Shown piece after piece: positions 24,547 to 31,723 of a stretch of DNA of 63,664 nucleotides. Each line of letters starts with the position of its first letter. Within the stretch, counting starts at the first letter, position 1. The notes below the pieces were generated by a model. That model saw only the letters and a program-made list of their open reading frames with translations. It ran no database searches and was not told the origin of the DNA. Position numbers and translations under genes: made by a program. Source of the DNA: DATAVB01 sp040414495 (GTDB lineage Bacteria > Actinomycetota > Actinomycetes > Mycobacteriales > QHCD01); contig JBEDUI010000136.1 of assembly GCA_040414495.1 (NCBI GenBank), positions 1 through 63,664 of the forward strand, written 5' to 3'.

Positions 24547-25656
24547 GTGACGAGACAGCTCGATCCGACCAGACAGCTCGATTCGTCGGGCGCGACACCG
24601 ACCGTGGCTGGACCCGCGGCCGGCCCGCGGCACGGACAGTCGACGATCCGCCGGCGCAGCATCCGCGACGTCGCATTGCTGGCCGGAGTATCGGTCGGCA
24701 CCGTCTCCAACGTCCTCAACAACCCCAGCCTCGTCGCCGAGGCCACCCGCGACCGGGTCCAACGCGCGATCGACGATCTCGGGTTCGTCCGCAACGGTTC
24801 GGCCCGGCAGCTGCGGGCGGGCAAGAGCCGGGCGGTCGGGGCGATCGTGCTCGACGTGGCCAACCCCTTCTTCACCGAGGTCACCCGCGGCATCGAGGAC
24901 CGGCTGCGGGAGGCGAACTGCCTGCTGGTGCTGTGCAGCTCGGACGACTCGGTCGACAAGGAGGCGCACTACCTCGGCGTGCTGGAGGAGCAGCGGGTCC
25001 GCGGTCTGCTGATTACGCCCGCTACCCGTGACGTCGCCTCGCTCGAACGGCTGCAGAAGCTGGGTACGACGGTCGTGCTGCTGGACCGCACCAGCCCGAC
25101 GCCGGATCTGTGTTCGGTCGCGGTGGATGACGTACGCGGCGGCGAGTTGGCCGGCGCGCACCTACTCGAGCACGGCCACCAGCGCATTGGTTTCATCAAC
25201 GGCCCGCGGGCGACCCGGCAGTGTGCCGACCGCCGGCGGGGTCTGCGCAAGGCGGTCCGGGCGGCCGGGCTCGACCCGGACAAGGTGATCCAGGAGGTCA
25301 CTACGCAGACGCTGAACGCCGACGGTGGCGAGCGGGCGCTCCATACATTGCTGGACTCGGCCGCGCCCCAGCCGAGCGCGCTGTTCTGCGTCAACGACGT
25401 CACCGCGCTCGGGGCGCTGCGCGGCCTGCAGCGCCGGGAGGTGTCGGTGCCCGGCGACATGGCCGTGGTCGGCTACGACGATGTCGAGTTCGCGGCGATG
25501 CTTTCGACGCCGTTGACCTCGGTGCGGCAGCCGAAGTACCAGCTCGGGCAGGCCGCGGCTGACCTGCTCCTGGCCGAGCCGCATACCCACCACCAGCAGC
25601 AGGTGTTCCACCCCGAACTGGTGGTACGGGAGTCCAGCGAGCCGATCGTCGGCTGA
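24547..25656 (+). CDS. LacI-family transcriptional regulator (regulator 2)
   Basis: The 369-residue protein has a LacI helix-turn-helix at about residues 36-84 (IRDVALLAGVSVGTVSNVL, then VQRAIDDLGFVRN) and a sugar-binding domain (VGAIVLDVANPFFTEVTRGIE, VVGYDDVEFAAMLSTPLTSVRQP). A 35-residue polar tail precedes the DNA-binding domain and contains a small repeat (TRQLDPTRQLDS), so the true start may be later than GTG 24547. It is divergent from the alpha-L-rhamnosidase gene, and TGAAACCTTTCA lies 214 bp upstream. By position it is likely the repressor of rhamnoside use, responding to rhamnose or a derivative, and may also bind the similar site before rhaI. Confidence 0.9.
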   Translation: MTRQLDPTRQLDSSGATPTVAGPAAGPRHGQSTIRRRSIRDVALLAGVSVGTVSNVLNNPSLVAEATRDRVQRAIDDLGFVRNGSARQLRAGKSRAVGAIVLDVANPFFTEVTRGIEDRLREANCLLVLCSSDDSVDKEAHYLGVLEEQRVRGLLITPATRDVASLERLQKLGTTVVLLDRTSPTPDLCSVAVDDVRGGELAGAHLLEHGHQRIGFINGPRATRQCADRRRGLRKAVRAAGLDPDKVIQEVTTQTLNADGGERALHTLLDSAAPQPSALFCVNDVTALGALRGLQRREVSVPGDMAVVGYDDVEFAAMLSTPLTSVRQPKYQLGQAAADLLLAEPHTHHQQQVFHPELVVRESSEPIVG

Positions 25657-25709
25657 GTCTTCGGAGCACGTCTTCACTGCTACCGCAGGCCGGCTTGGCC
25701 TTCGGACGG

Positions 25710-25831
25710 CACGCCGGGTCGGCTCAGACCTCAGTCCCCACGCGGCTCTGGGTTCGCACGCCGGGTCGGCTCAGACCTCAGTCCCCACGCGGCTCTGGGT
25801 TCGCACGGCGGGTCGGCTCAGTCCTCAGTCC
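25710..25831. repeat. 47-bp tandem repeat reaching into a gene end
   Basis: Two exact 47-bp units (25710-25756 and 25757-25803) and a partial third (25804-25831, two changes) are tandem. The unit contains CACGCCGGGTCGGCTCAG and CCCCACGCGGCTCTGGG. The partial copy covers the stop codon of the RecB-like gene, so the array probably arose by duplication of that gene's 3' end and flank. Confidence 0.92.
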
Positions 25832-26721
25832 ATCGCGTCGACGCTGAGGCCGAGGTCCGTACCAGATTCCTCGTCCAAGTCGGCCAGGCCCGACCAGCGA
25901 ACCCGGTCCGGGGCGGCCTGCTGGCCCTCCGGGCAGTGCCGCCGCAGGTCGCACCAACCGCATTGCGGGCCCACCCTGGGCGGGAAAACCGCGTCCGGAT
26001 CGGCTCCGGCCTGCAGCGTGTCGGTCGCCAACGTGATGTCGGCCGCGGTCGCTTCGGCCCGGTTGATCTGACGCTGCAGGCTCGCGTCGGTGTGGGTCCA
26101 GCTGTGTACGGCGCCGGTCGGCAGGTGGTGCAGCTCGACCTGGTGGCAGGGCCGCCGCAGCGTTCGCCGTGCGCCGAGTACGTAGAACGCCAACGCCTGC
26201 GAGGAACGGGCATCGTCCTGCGACAGCGGCCGCCGACCGGTCTTGTAGTCGACGATCACCAGCTCACCGTCGCGTTCGTCGATGCGGTCGGCCCGACCGG
26301 AAATCGCCAACCGCTCGGTCGTCGCGGCCACGTTGCGCTCGACGCCCAGCGGCTCATCGGCCGGATCCAGGGTGGCGACGTAGTCCTCCACCCACCGCCG
26401 CGCGAGCACTCGGTACCGGGCGGACTGGCGCTGGTCCCGGAACCCGTCGTCGTTCCAGCCGGCCTGCACCGCATTGCCGGCGGCCGCGACGGTACGGCGT
26501 GAGGCCGGCAGATCCCACCACCGCTTGAGCGCGGCGTGTACGGCGGCACCGACCGTGTTGTGCGCCCACGGCGGACCCTTCGGCGGCGCCGGCCGGTCGA
26601 CGTAGGTCATCCGGTACCGGCGCGGGCAGTCGTCGAACGTGGCCAGCTTGGACGGGGTCGCCGAGAACAACCGGGTCGGCATCCCGGCCAGGCCAAGCTG
26701 TTCACCCGCGCTCGCGGTCAT
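25825..26721 (-). CDS. RecB-family PD-(D/E)XK nuclease with Fe-S cysteines
   Basis: The 298-residue protein resembles the stand-alone RecB/AddB nuclease domain (and Cas4). Active-site residues are visible: Asp145 in GRADRIDER, Asp158-Tyr-Lys160 in LVIVDYKTG, and Gln175 in SSQALAFY. Four cysteines, Cys32 (DDCPRRYR), Cys254, Cys257 and Cys263 (CGWCDLRRHC), match the AddB-type iron-sulphur cluster that staples the nuclease fold. It probably processes single-stranded DNA ends. It begins 18 bp after the TPM-like gene in the same direction, the last member of the run PHP, MarC, TPM-like, nuclease. There is no CRISPR array or cas1 nearby, so a Cas4 role is unlikely. Confidence 0.88.
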   Translation of the reverse strand: MTASAGEQLGLAGMPTRLFSATPSKLATFDDCPRRYRMTYVDRPAPPKGPPWAHNTVGAAVHAALKRWWDLPASRRTVAAAGNAVQAGWNDDGFRDQRQSARYRVLARRWVEDYVATLDPADEPLGVERNVAATTERLAISGRADRIDERDGELVIVDYKTGRRPLSQDDARSSQALAFYVLGARRTLRRPCHQVELHHLPTGAVHSWTHTDASLQRQINRAEATAADITLATDTLQAGADPDAVFPPRVGPQCGWCDLRRHCPEGQQAAPDRVRWSGLADLDEESGTDLGLSVDAMD

Positions 26722-26739
26722 GGCTGCCCGGCGCGGCGG

Positions 26740-28017
26740 TTACCAACCTCCGTCGCCACCGCCACCCCAGTCGCCGCCACCGTCCGAACCCCAGTCACTT
26801 CCGCCGCCCCAATCACCGCCGGAGCTCCAGTCGTCCCCGCCATTGCCCCAGTCGCCCGAGTTGTCGTTCTGATCGTTGTTGGCCTGATCCTCGCCGGCCT
26901 CGAAGCCGCGGTCGTACCCGGAGTCGTAGCCGGACTCGAAACCGCCGCCGCCCCAGCCACCAAGACCACCGCTCAACACCGACCCGATCAGCAACGTCTC
27001 CCAGAACGGGAACGAATACCAACCCGCACCGTAACCTCCACCGCCGCCGAAGTAATACGGCGCGCCGGGCGTGTAGTCCGGATATCCACGCACGGTCCGG
27101 TCGCCGACCTTGATCTCCTGCTCCTGGGTCAACCGCTCGCCACGGGTCGGGGCGATCGGCGGCAGCTCCGGACCGGGGTCGAGGCCGAGCCGGCGCCGGG
27201 CGGTCTGCGCCGCCTGCAGTCCCTCCAAGGCGGTGCGGCGGGCCGAGTCGAACTGGGCGTCGGACTGCGCCTGCTCCAACTGCGAACCGGTGGCGGTGTA
27301 CCGCTCGGACGCGTCGGCCAACGCCTGCCGGGCCACCGCGTCGGTGCCGGGATCGAGGTTCTGCACGTCCGCGCCCAGCCGGTCGTAGTACGAGATGACC
27401 TCGGAGCGCCGGTCGGCCAGGTGTTGCTGCTTGCGCCGGCGTTTGGTCATGAACCAGGCGCCGGCTCCACCGACCACCAGCACCGCGATGACCAGACCGA
27501 CGATCAGACCGGTATGGCTGCCACCACCGGAATCCGAGCTACCGCTCGAACTTGAACCACCGCCGGTGCCCTTGGGCGCTGCCTCATTGATGCTGGCGAC
27601 GAGCGACTTGACGAACGGCGTGGCGTCACCGCCTCTGGACAGCGGGTGCTCGTTGTCCGCCGTGACCCCTGCGGCGTTGACGGCGTTCTTGGCCGCGTCA
27701 ATATTCGTGACCCCGTTCGCGGTGGTGCCCGAGATGACGATCACCACGCCCGGCTTCGACTTGAAGATGCGCTGACCGATCTCGCCAGCCGCCTTGCCCG
27801 GGTCGCCGGCCGACGCGGGCAGCGCGGCGACCACCATGTTGACCTTCGACCCATCGAGCGCGTCGGAGGCGACCTTCACCTCCGCGTTCGGTGCGACGTA
27901 CACGCGGTTCTGCGGACTGAGCTTGGACGCGGCATCACTGACCGCATCGGCGTACGCGGGCACCGCTACGAGCAGCACCGCGCCGATCGCGGCCAACAGG
28001 ACAAGGAGTCTTTTCAT
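26740..28017 (-). CDS. TPM-domain (YgcG-like) membrane protein with Gly/Trp/Asp tail
   Basis: The 425-residue protein has a signal peptide (residues 1-24, ending near AYA), an extracytoplasmic TPM-like domain at about 25-150 (VYVAPNAEVKVASDAL, KPGVVIVISGTTANG), a Ser/Gly linker, one transmembrane segment at about 168-190 followed by a basic stop (KRRRKQQ), and a coiled cytoplasmic part. The last 90 residues are extremely rich in Gly, Asp, Ser, Trp and Asn (repeated GGDWGGG). TPM proteins act in membrane protein quality control or photosystem repair; the bacterial role is unclear. The start at ATG 28017 gives a proper signal; ten upstream residues in frame are unlikely. The tail was probably expanded by short DNA repeats. 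Confidence 0.78.
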   Translation of the reverse strand: MKRLLVLLAAIGAVLLVAVPAYADAVSDAASKLSPQNRVYVAPNAEVKVASDALDGSKVNMVVAALPASAGDPGKAAGEIGQRIFKSKPGVVIVISGTTANGVTNIDAAKNAVNAAGVTADNEHPLSRGGDATPFVKSLVASINEAAPKGTGGGSSSSGSSDSGGGSHTGLIVGLVIAVLVVGGAGAWFMTKRRRKQQHLADRRSEVISYYDRLGADVQNLDPGTDAVARQALADASERYTATGSQLEQAQSDAQFDSARRTALEGLQAAQTARRRLGLDPGPELPPIAPTRGERLTQEQEIKVGDRTVRGYPDYTPGAPYYFGGGGGYGAGWYSFPFWETLLIGSVLSGGLGGWGGGGFESGYDSGYDRGFEAGEDQANNDQNDNSGDWGNGGDDWSSGGDWGGGSDWGSDGGGDWGGGGDGGW

Positions 28018-28069
28018 CACGGACAACCTAACGAGCGGGTAAGACAAAACTCTCCTTTGCCAAGCGCTC

Positions 28070-28690
28070 TCATCGCGCCGCGTGCACGTACCCCAGAACC
28101 GAATCAGCTACCAGTTGCACGGCGATCGCGGAGAGCAACAAACCGGCGATCCGAGTGACCAACACGATGCCGCTTTCCTTGATCACGCGGATGATCACGC
28201 CGGAGAACCGCAGCAACAGCCAGAGCACGATATGAATGGCGATCACCGCCGCCGCCAGCCCGAGTAGCTGACCGAACGCGCCGTTCGCCCGCCGGACGAA
28301 AACGATCGCGGCCACGATGGCACCCGGGCCGGCCAGCAGCGGCGTACCCAACGGAACCAGCGCGACGTTCACGTCCTCGACCTCGCGCGGTTTGTCAGCC
28401 CGATCGGTCAACAGCTCCAACGCCACCAGCAGGAGCAGCAGCCCACCCGCTCCCTGCAGCGCCGGGATTCCGATACCCAGGTAGTTCAGGATCTGTTGGC
28501 CGAAGACCGCGAACACACTGATCACGCCGAACGCGACGCAGACCGCCTGCCACGCCGCGCGTCGCCGGGCCCGCCGGCTACGGCCGCCGGTGAGCGCGAG
28601 GAAGATCGGGACGGTTCCCAGCGGATCCATGATCACGAACAGCGTCACGAACGCTTCGCCAAAGAATCTGACGTCGAACCAGTGGCTCAC
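28070..28690 (-). CDS. MarC-family integral membrane protein
   Basis: The protein has 206 residues with six predicted membrane helices. Family landmarks are the early segment FVTLFVIMDPLGTVPIFLALTG, the central LNYLGIGIPALQGAGGLLLLLVALELL, and VPLGTPLLAGPGAIVAAIV, which holds the conserved proline-rich MarC motif. Despite the name, MarC proteins are not shown to confer antibiotic resistance, and their function is unknown. I chose GTG 28690 because it overlaps the PHP gene stop (GTGA); the open frame extends 27 codons further into that gene without support. Confidence 0.88.
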   Translation of the reverse strand: MSHWFDVRFFGEAFVTLFVIMDPLGTVPIFLALTGGRSRRARRRAAWQAVCVAFGVISVFAVFGQQILNYLGIGIPALQGAGGLLLLLVALELLTDRADKPREVEDVNVALVPLGTPLLAGPGAIVAAIVFVRRANGAFGQLLGLAAAVIAIHIVLWLLLRFSGVIIRVIKESGIVLVTRIAGLLLSAIAVQLVADSVLGYVHAAR

Positions 28691-29556
28691 CCAACTCCGC
28701 CCCGCACAGGCGCGACCGCACCGCTGGCCTGCGCGACGAGTGCGGCGTAGGCGTCCGGCGCGGTGAGACACGCGCCGATCGGCGTCGTCTTGTTGCTGCC
28801 GTGAAAGTCGCTGGACCCGGTCGTAATCAGGCCCAACTCGGCGGCCAAACCGCGCAGGTGGGCACGGTCTTCCGCTGTGTGGTCGAGGTGGTCGACCTCG
28901 AGGCCGGCCAGCCCGGCTCCGGCCATTTCCACGATTACGTCGTCATCCACGATCCACCCGCGGCTACGGGCTCGCGGATGCGCGAAGACCGGGACGCCGC
29001 CGGCGGCCCGGACCGTACGTACCGCGGTCAGCGCTTCGAGGTCCTGTTTTGACACGTGGTATGGGGATCCCTCGTACAGGAACCGGGCGAACGCGTCATC
29101 AACGCTGTCCGCGAGCCCGGCCTCGACCAGCGCGCGGGCGATGTGCGGCCGGCCGACGGTGCCACCGGCGGCCAAGCGGTGCACGTCGGCCCAAGTGACC
29201 GGGACGCCATCGAGGGCGAGCCGGTCGACGATCCGTTCGGCGCGGTGCAGCCGGCTCTCCCGAAGCCGGGCCCGCTCGGCCGCGAACGCTGGCTCGGTCG
29301 GGTCGAACAGGTAGGCCAGCAGATGGATCGAAATGCGCCGACCGTCCGGCCGGGTGACCACACAGGACAGTTCGGCGCCCGGTACGAGCGTCATTCCCTC
29401 GGGTAGCGCCGCCATCGCCGCCTGCCAACCAGCGGTGGTGTCGTGATCGGTCAGGGCGACGACGTCGAGTCGGGCCGCCGCGGCGGCATCGATCAACTCG
29501 GCCGGCGTACAGGTGCCGTCCGAGGCGTCAGAGTGTGTATGTAAATCGATGCGCAT
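28687..29556 (-). CDS. PHP-domain metal-dependent phosphoesterase
   Basis: The 289-residue protein is a polymerase-and-histidinol-phosphatase domain enzyme. Metal ligands are visible: LHTHSDASDG at residues 5-14, LTDHDTTAG near 36-44, the Glu of PGAELSC, VFAHPRAR and GSSDFHGSN near the C-terminus. Closest characterised relatives hydrolyse nucleoside 3',5'-bisphosphate (TrpH/YciV-type RNase AM). The start is one of a GATGCG-repeated ATG set; ATG 29556 directly precedes the RIDLHTHSD core. It is coupled to MarC by a GTGA overlap, a neighbourhood common in actinomycetes. Function is inferred from the family. Confidence 0.88.
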   Translation of the reverse strand: MRIDLHTHSDASDGTCTPAELIDAAAAARLDVVALTDHDTTAGWQAAMAALPEGMTLVPGAELSCVVTRPDGRRISIHLLAYLFDPTEPAFAAERARLRESRLHRAERIVDRLALDGVPVTWADVHRLAAGGTVGRPHIARALVEAGLADSVDDAFARFLYEGSPYHVSKQDLEALTAVRTVRAAGGVPVFAHPRARSRGWIVDDDVIVEMAGAGLAGLEVDHLDHTAEDRAHLRGLAAELGLITTGSSDFHGSNKTTPIGACLTAPDAYAALVAQASGAVAPVRGGVG

Positions 29557-29615
29557 CGCATCGCAGTATGCCTGTCAGGTCGAGCGGTCAGACCCACCGG
29601 CGTGGGTTTGACCGC

Positions 29616-30116
29616 TTAGTCTCCACCGTCGTCAGGGCTACCGAACAGCAGAGTGGACACCTGCTGGTAGAGCTCGTCGGGGTGCGGCAGGAAGGTGATG
29701 TTGCTCAACGCCTGATCCTGACCGGCCGACTCCACGATGAACACTCCGTAGCCGAGGATCTGTCCCGGCACGGAACGTTGGTAGGTCATGTCGGTGACCT
29801 TGGTCAACGGCATGATCGCGACCTTGCGGGTAAGCAGGCCGGTGGTGAGGAGAAAGCGTTTATTGGTGATCACCAAGCGTTCCGCGTACCAGTCCGCGAT
29901 CACATAGGCCAGCCGCAGGAAAGCGAGAATCGCCAACCACCAAGCCACCGTCTGCGCTGTGCCGTCGAATTGAAATAAGTACGACAGCACAAACGCAGCG
30001 ACGATAACCAATACCGCCAGACCGACTGGCTTGATCAGGATTGCCCAGTGCCGCCGAACCTCGATGACTCCGCGTTCAGTGGGCAGCAGGTACCGCTGTG
30101 ATGAATATGGAGCCAT
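29616..30116 (-). CDS. PH-like (bPH2) domain membrane protein
   Basis: The 166-residue protein has two adjacent transmembrane helices at about 28-47 and 56-74, then a bacterial pleckstrin-homology-like domain (ERLVITNKRFLLTTGLLTRKV, MPLTKVTDMTYQRSVPGQ, YGVFIVESAGQDQAL). These are common in actinomycetes and may bind membrane components, but no function is established. It lies 8 bp after a 52-residue membrane protein in the same orientation, suggesting co-expression. Confidence 0.85.
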   Translation of the reverse strand: MAPYSSQRYLLPTERGVIEVRRHWAILIKPVGLAVLVIVAAFVLSYLFQFDGTAQTVAWWLAILAFLRLAYVIADWYAERLVITNKRFLLTTGLLTRKVAIMPLTKVTDMTYQRSVPGQILGYGVFIVESAGQDQALSNITFLPHPDELYQQVSTLLFGSPDDGGD

Positions 30117-30124
30117 CGCTGCAC

Positions 30125-30283
30125 CTACAGATCCTTAATCAACTCCGTGACTGAGTTGGCGCCCTTGTGCAGCAGGTGGACTGTACCGGTGATGATGTTG
30201 GCCAGCTCTTGCGGCTGCTCAATGATGAAGAAAACGACGAAGGCGATGATGAGCCAGACCGCCGTCTTTTTCGCGGTGTCCAT
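30125..30283 (-). CDS. 52-residue single-span membrane protein
   Basis: The short protein begins MDTAKKTAVWLIIAFVVFF: a basic N-terminus followed by a hydrophobic span at about residues 8-22, then an amphipathic second half. A very strong purine-rich ribosome site (GAGGGGGG) precedes ATG 30283. It is directly upstream of the PH-domain gene. No function is known to me; a partner or modulator of that membrane protein is a guess from proximity. Confidence 0.7.
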   Translation of the reverse strand: MDTAKKTAVWLIIAFVVFFIIEQPQELANIITGTVHLLHKGANSVTELIKDL

Positions 30284-30435
30284 TGACCCCCCCTCGGCGG
30301 TCCTCATGCGGTACTCAGATAGTTGTACCGTGTCAGCGATCATCTTGCGATAAGAACGACACGCGACGCGCGCACCAAGCGCGTGCGAGTGACCTCACTC
30401 TCCCAAGTCGTCGTTTGCGCACCTATAGTCCGTCT

Positions 30436-31071
30436 CTACCGACTGCGACGCAAGAGGTACGGAGAGTACTCACCGGCGTGCATGTCCGATGGTACCGATT
30501 CATTCAGATCTTGGAGAGTGACGTTCTCGGCGAGAACATAGCCAGCCTCGGCCGGCCAGAGGATCGCCCAGAGCCAGAGCCCTTTGGCTTCGCCGACAAA
30601 GGCGCAGCGGTCCTCGGGCGTGTCGTCGACAACCCAGAGCGCGGTCGGCCGCCCGCCCGCTTCGACGGTGGCACCGCGGGCGCCGTCGACCGGACAACCC
30701 GGGTCCGGTCCTGGTAACCCCGCGTAGCCGGCACCGGCTCCCGTCCCGGGTTCCTCGGCGACCAGGAGCAGGTCCGCGTACCCGCCGAGCGGCGCCGGGC
30801 CCGAGCAGGCCAGCACCGTGGCCCGACCGGGAACGCGTTCGTCGCCGGCGTACGCGAGCCCGGCCAAAGTCCAACCAGGAAACATCGGAGCGGGCACCCA
30901 GCACGGGACCGACGTGTGCGCGCAGACATGTTCGATCGCCTCGGGTGACGCTTTGAGCAACACACGAAGCGGGTCAACGACCCCATGCGTCGCGCAGCGC
31001 CAAGTGCTGGCGAAGGCACTCGGCGGCTGCAACCGGCCGCCACAGCGTGGGCAAGTGGGGGGACGCGCCAC
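30436..31071 (-). CDS. zinc-ribbon protein of the DUF6758 type
   Basis: The 211-residue protein starts with CPRCGGRL and later CATHGVV, a likely zinc ribbon at residues 7-30. The rest is an alpha/beta domain with aromatic-rich segments (MFPGWTLAGLAYAGDE, GLWLWAILWPAEAGYVL). It resembles the conserved actinobacterial family DUF6758, usually next to PHP, MarC and PH-domain genes as here. No activity is known. The start is GTG 31071 with weak ribosome-site support. The 152 bp between it and the 52-residue gene contains a small GC hairpin near 30376-30400. Confidence 0.7.
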   Translation of the reverse strand: MARPPTCPRCGGRLQPPSAFASTWRCATHGVVDPLRVLLKASPEAIEHVCAHTSVPCWVPAPMFPGWTLAGLAYAGDERVPGRATVLACSGPAPLGGYADLLLVAEEPGTGAGAGYAGLPGPDPGCPVDGARGATVEAGGRPTALWVVDDTPEDRCAFVGEAKGLWLWAILWPAEAGYVLAENVTLQDLNESVPSDMHAGEYSPYLLRRSR

Positions 31072-31130
31072 GCATCAACGGTGCACCCGCGAACACAGAT
31101 GATCAAGACTGGAAATGAAAATGCCGTTGA

Positions 31131-31151
31131 CCCCCGCCTTTTTCGCGGGGG
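31131..31151. terminator. intrinsic terminator after the WXG100 gene
   Basis: CCCCCGC, loop CTTTTTC, GCGGGGG is a perfect 7-bp stem (extended by flanking TTG/CAA) directly downstream of the WXG100 stop on the minus strand. Confidence 0.75.
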
Positions 31152-31168
31152 CCAATCCCCGGGCCGAC

Positions 31169-31468
31169 TCAGGCGTGCGACTGGAAGTAGTTCTTGACCG
31201 CGTTGTCGCCCTCCTGGAACAGCTGGTTGGACTTCTGCACCGACAACGCGTGGCCGGCCAGCGCCTCGCGAACCAGGTCACCAGCCTTCTTGATATCCGT
31301 GGCGGCGGTCGCGGCGCTGACGCCGGAGCCGCTTGCCCAGACATCGGGCAGCTGCTGGATCAGACCGAGCAACTCCCCCAGCCGCGCCTCGATCTCGCTG
31401 CCGATCCTGGCGACCTGCGCGGCATGGCTGGCGATGCCTTCCGGGTCGTACTTCATGGTCCCGCTCAT
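31169..31468 (-). CDS. WXG100-family (EsxA-like) type VII secretion substrate
   Basis: The 99-residue all-helical protein has the expected size and amphipathic helix-turn-helix pattern (residues 11-40 and 53-90). The central turn reads LPDVWASGSG: Trp is present, but the usual Trp-x-Gly is Trp-Ala-Ser-Gly. ESX-type proteins of this family are exported as dimers recognised by the EccC ATPase, whose gene is immediately divergent. I chose ATG 31468, which has a strong GGAGGAA box; the upstream open frame is spurious. A terminator follows. No second Esx partner is visible, so a homodimer is likely. Confidence 0.82.
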   Translation of the reverse strand: MSGTMKYDPEGIASHAAQVARIGSEIEARLGELLGLIQQLPDVWASGSGVSAATAATDIKKAGDLVREALAGHALSVQKSNQLFQEGDNAVKNYFQSHA

Positions 31469-31635
31469 CTTGGTGTTCCTCCTGTTTCCGAATGGTGGCC
31501 CGTCGTGCGGGCGTAGTGCTGAACCCGGAGCGGGGAGCCAATCCGCGGCCGGGTTGGTGCAGGTCTTGCGAGGCTCGTTGCCGGCGGATCGAACGTAGGT
31601 GATCTGCAAGTCCTTGTGGGGCGCGCAAGTGCGAG

Positions 31636-31672
31636 CTGTGGATAACTCGCCGGTCCGGCAAGTTATCCACAG
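31636..31672. promoter_or_regulatory. palindrome of two consensus DnaA boxes
   Basis: CTGTGGATAACT (31636-31647) and its exact complement AGTTATCCACAG (31661-31672) are separated by 13 bases that themselves contain CCGGTCCGG. Each arm contains the perfect DnaA box TTATCCACA in opposite orientation. It lies in the promoter space between the WXG100 gene and the FHA-EccC gene, 52 bp before the latter's ATG. Confidence 0.75.
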
Positions 31673-31723
31673 GACGAATCTCTGTTCGCCCGAGAATGTC
31701 GTCAGTCGTTCCAGACTGGCCGC

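Noticed and set aside
25825..26721. Cas4
   Set aside because: Fe-S cysteines and nuclease motif fit, but with no CRISPR array or cas genes and with housekeeping neighbours a stand-alone RecB-like nuclease is the better call.
28060..28075. LacI-like CAAGCGCTC near the TPM-like gene
   Set aside because: Too degenerate and lacks symmetry compared with the three good sites.
31636..31672. Origin of replication
   Set aside because: Only two DnaA boxes, no dnaA/dnaN neighbours and no AT-rich unwinding region; a regulatory or titration site is more likely.
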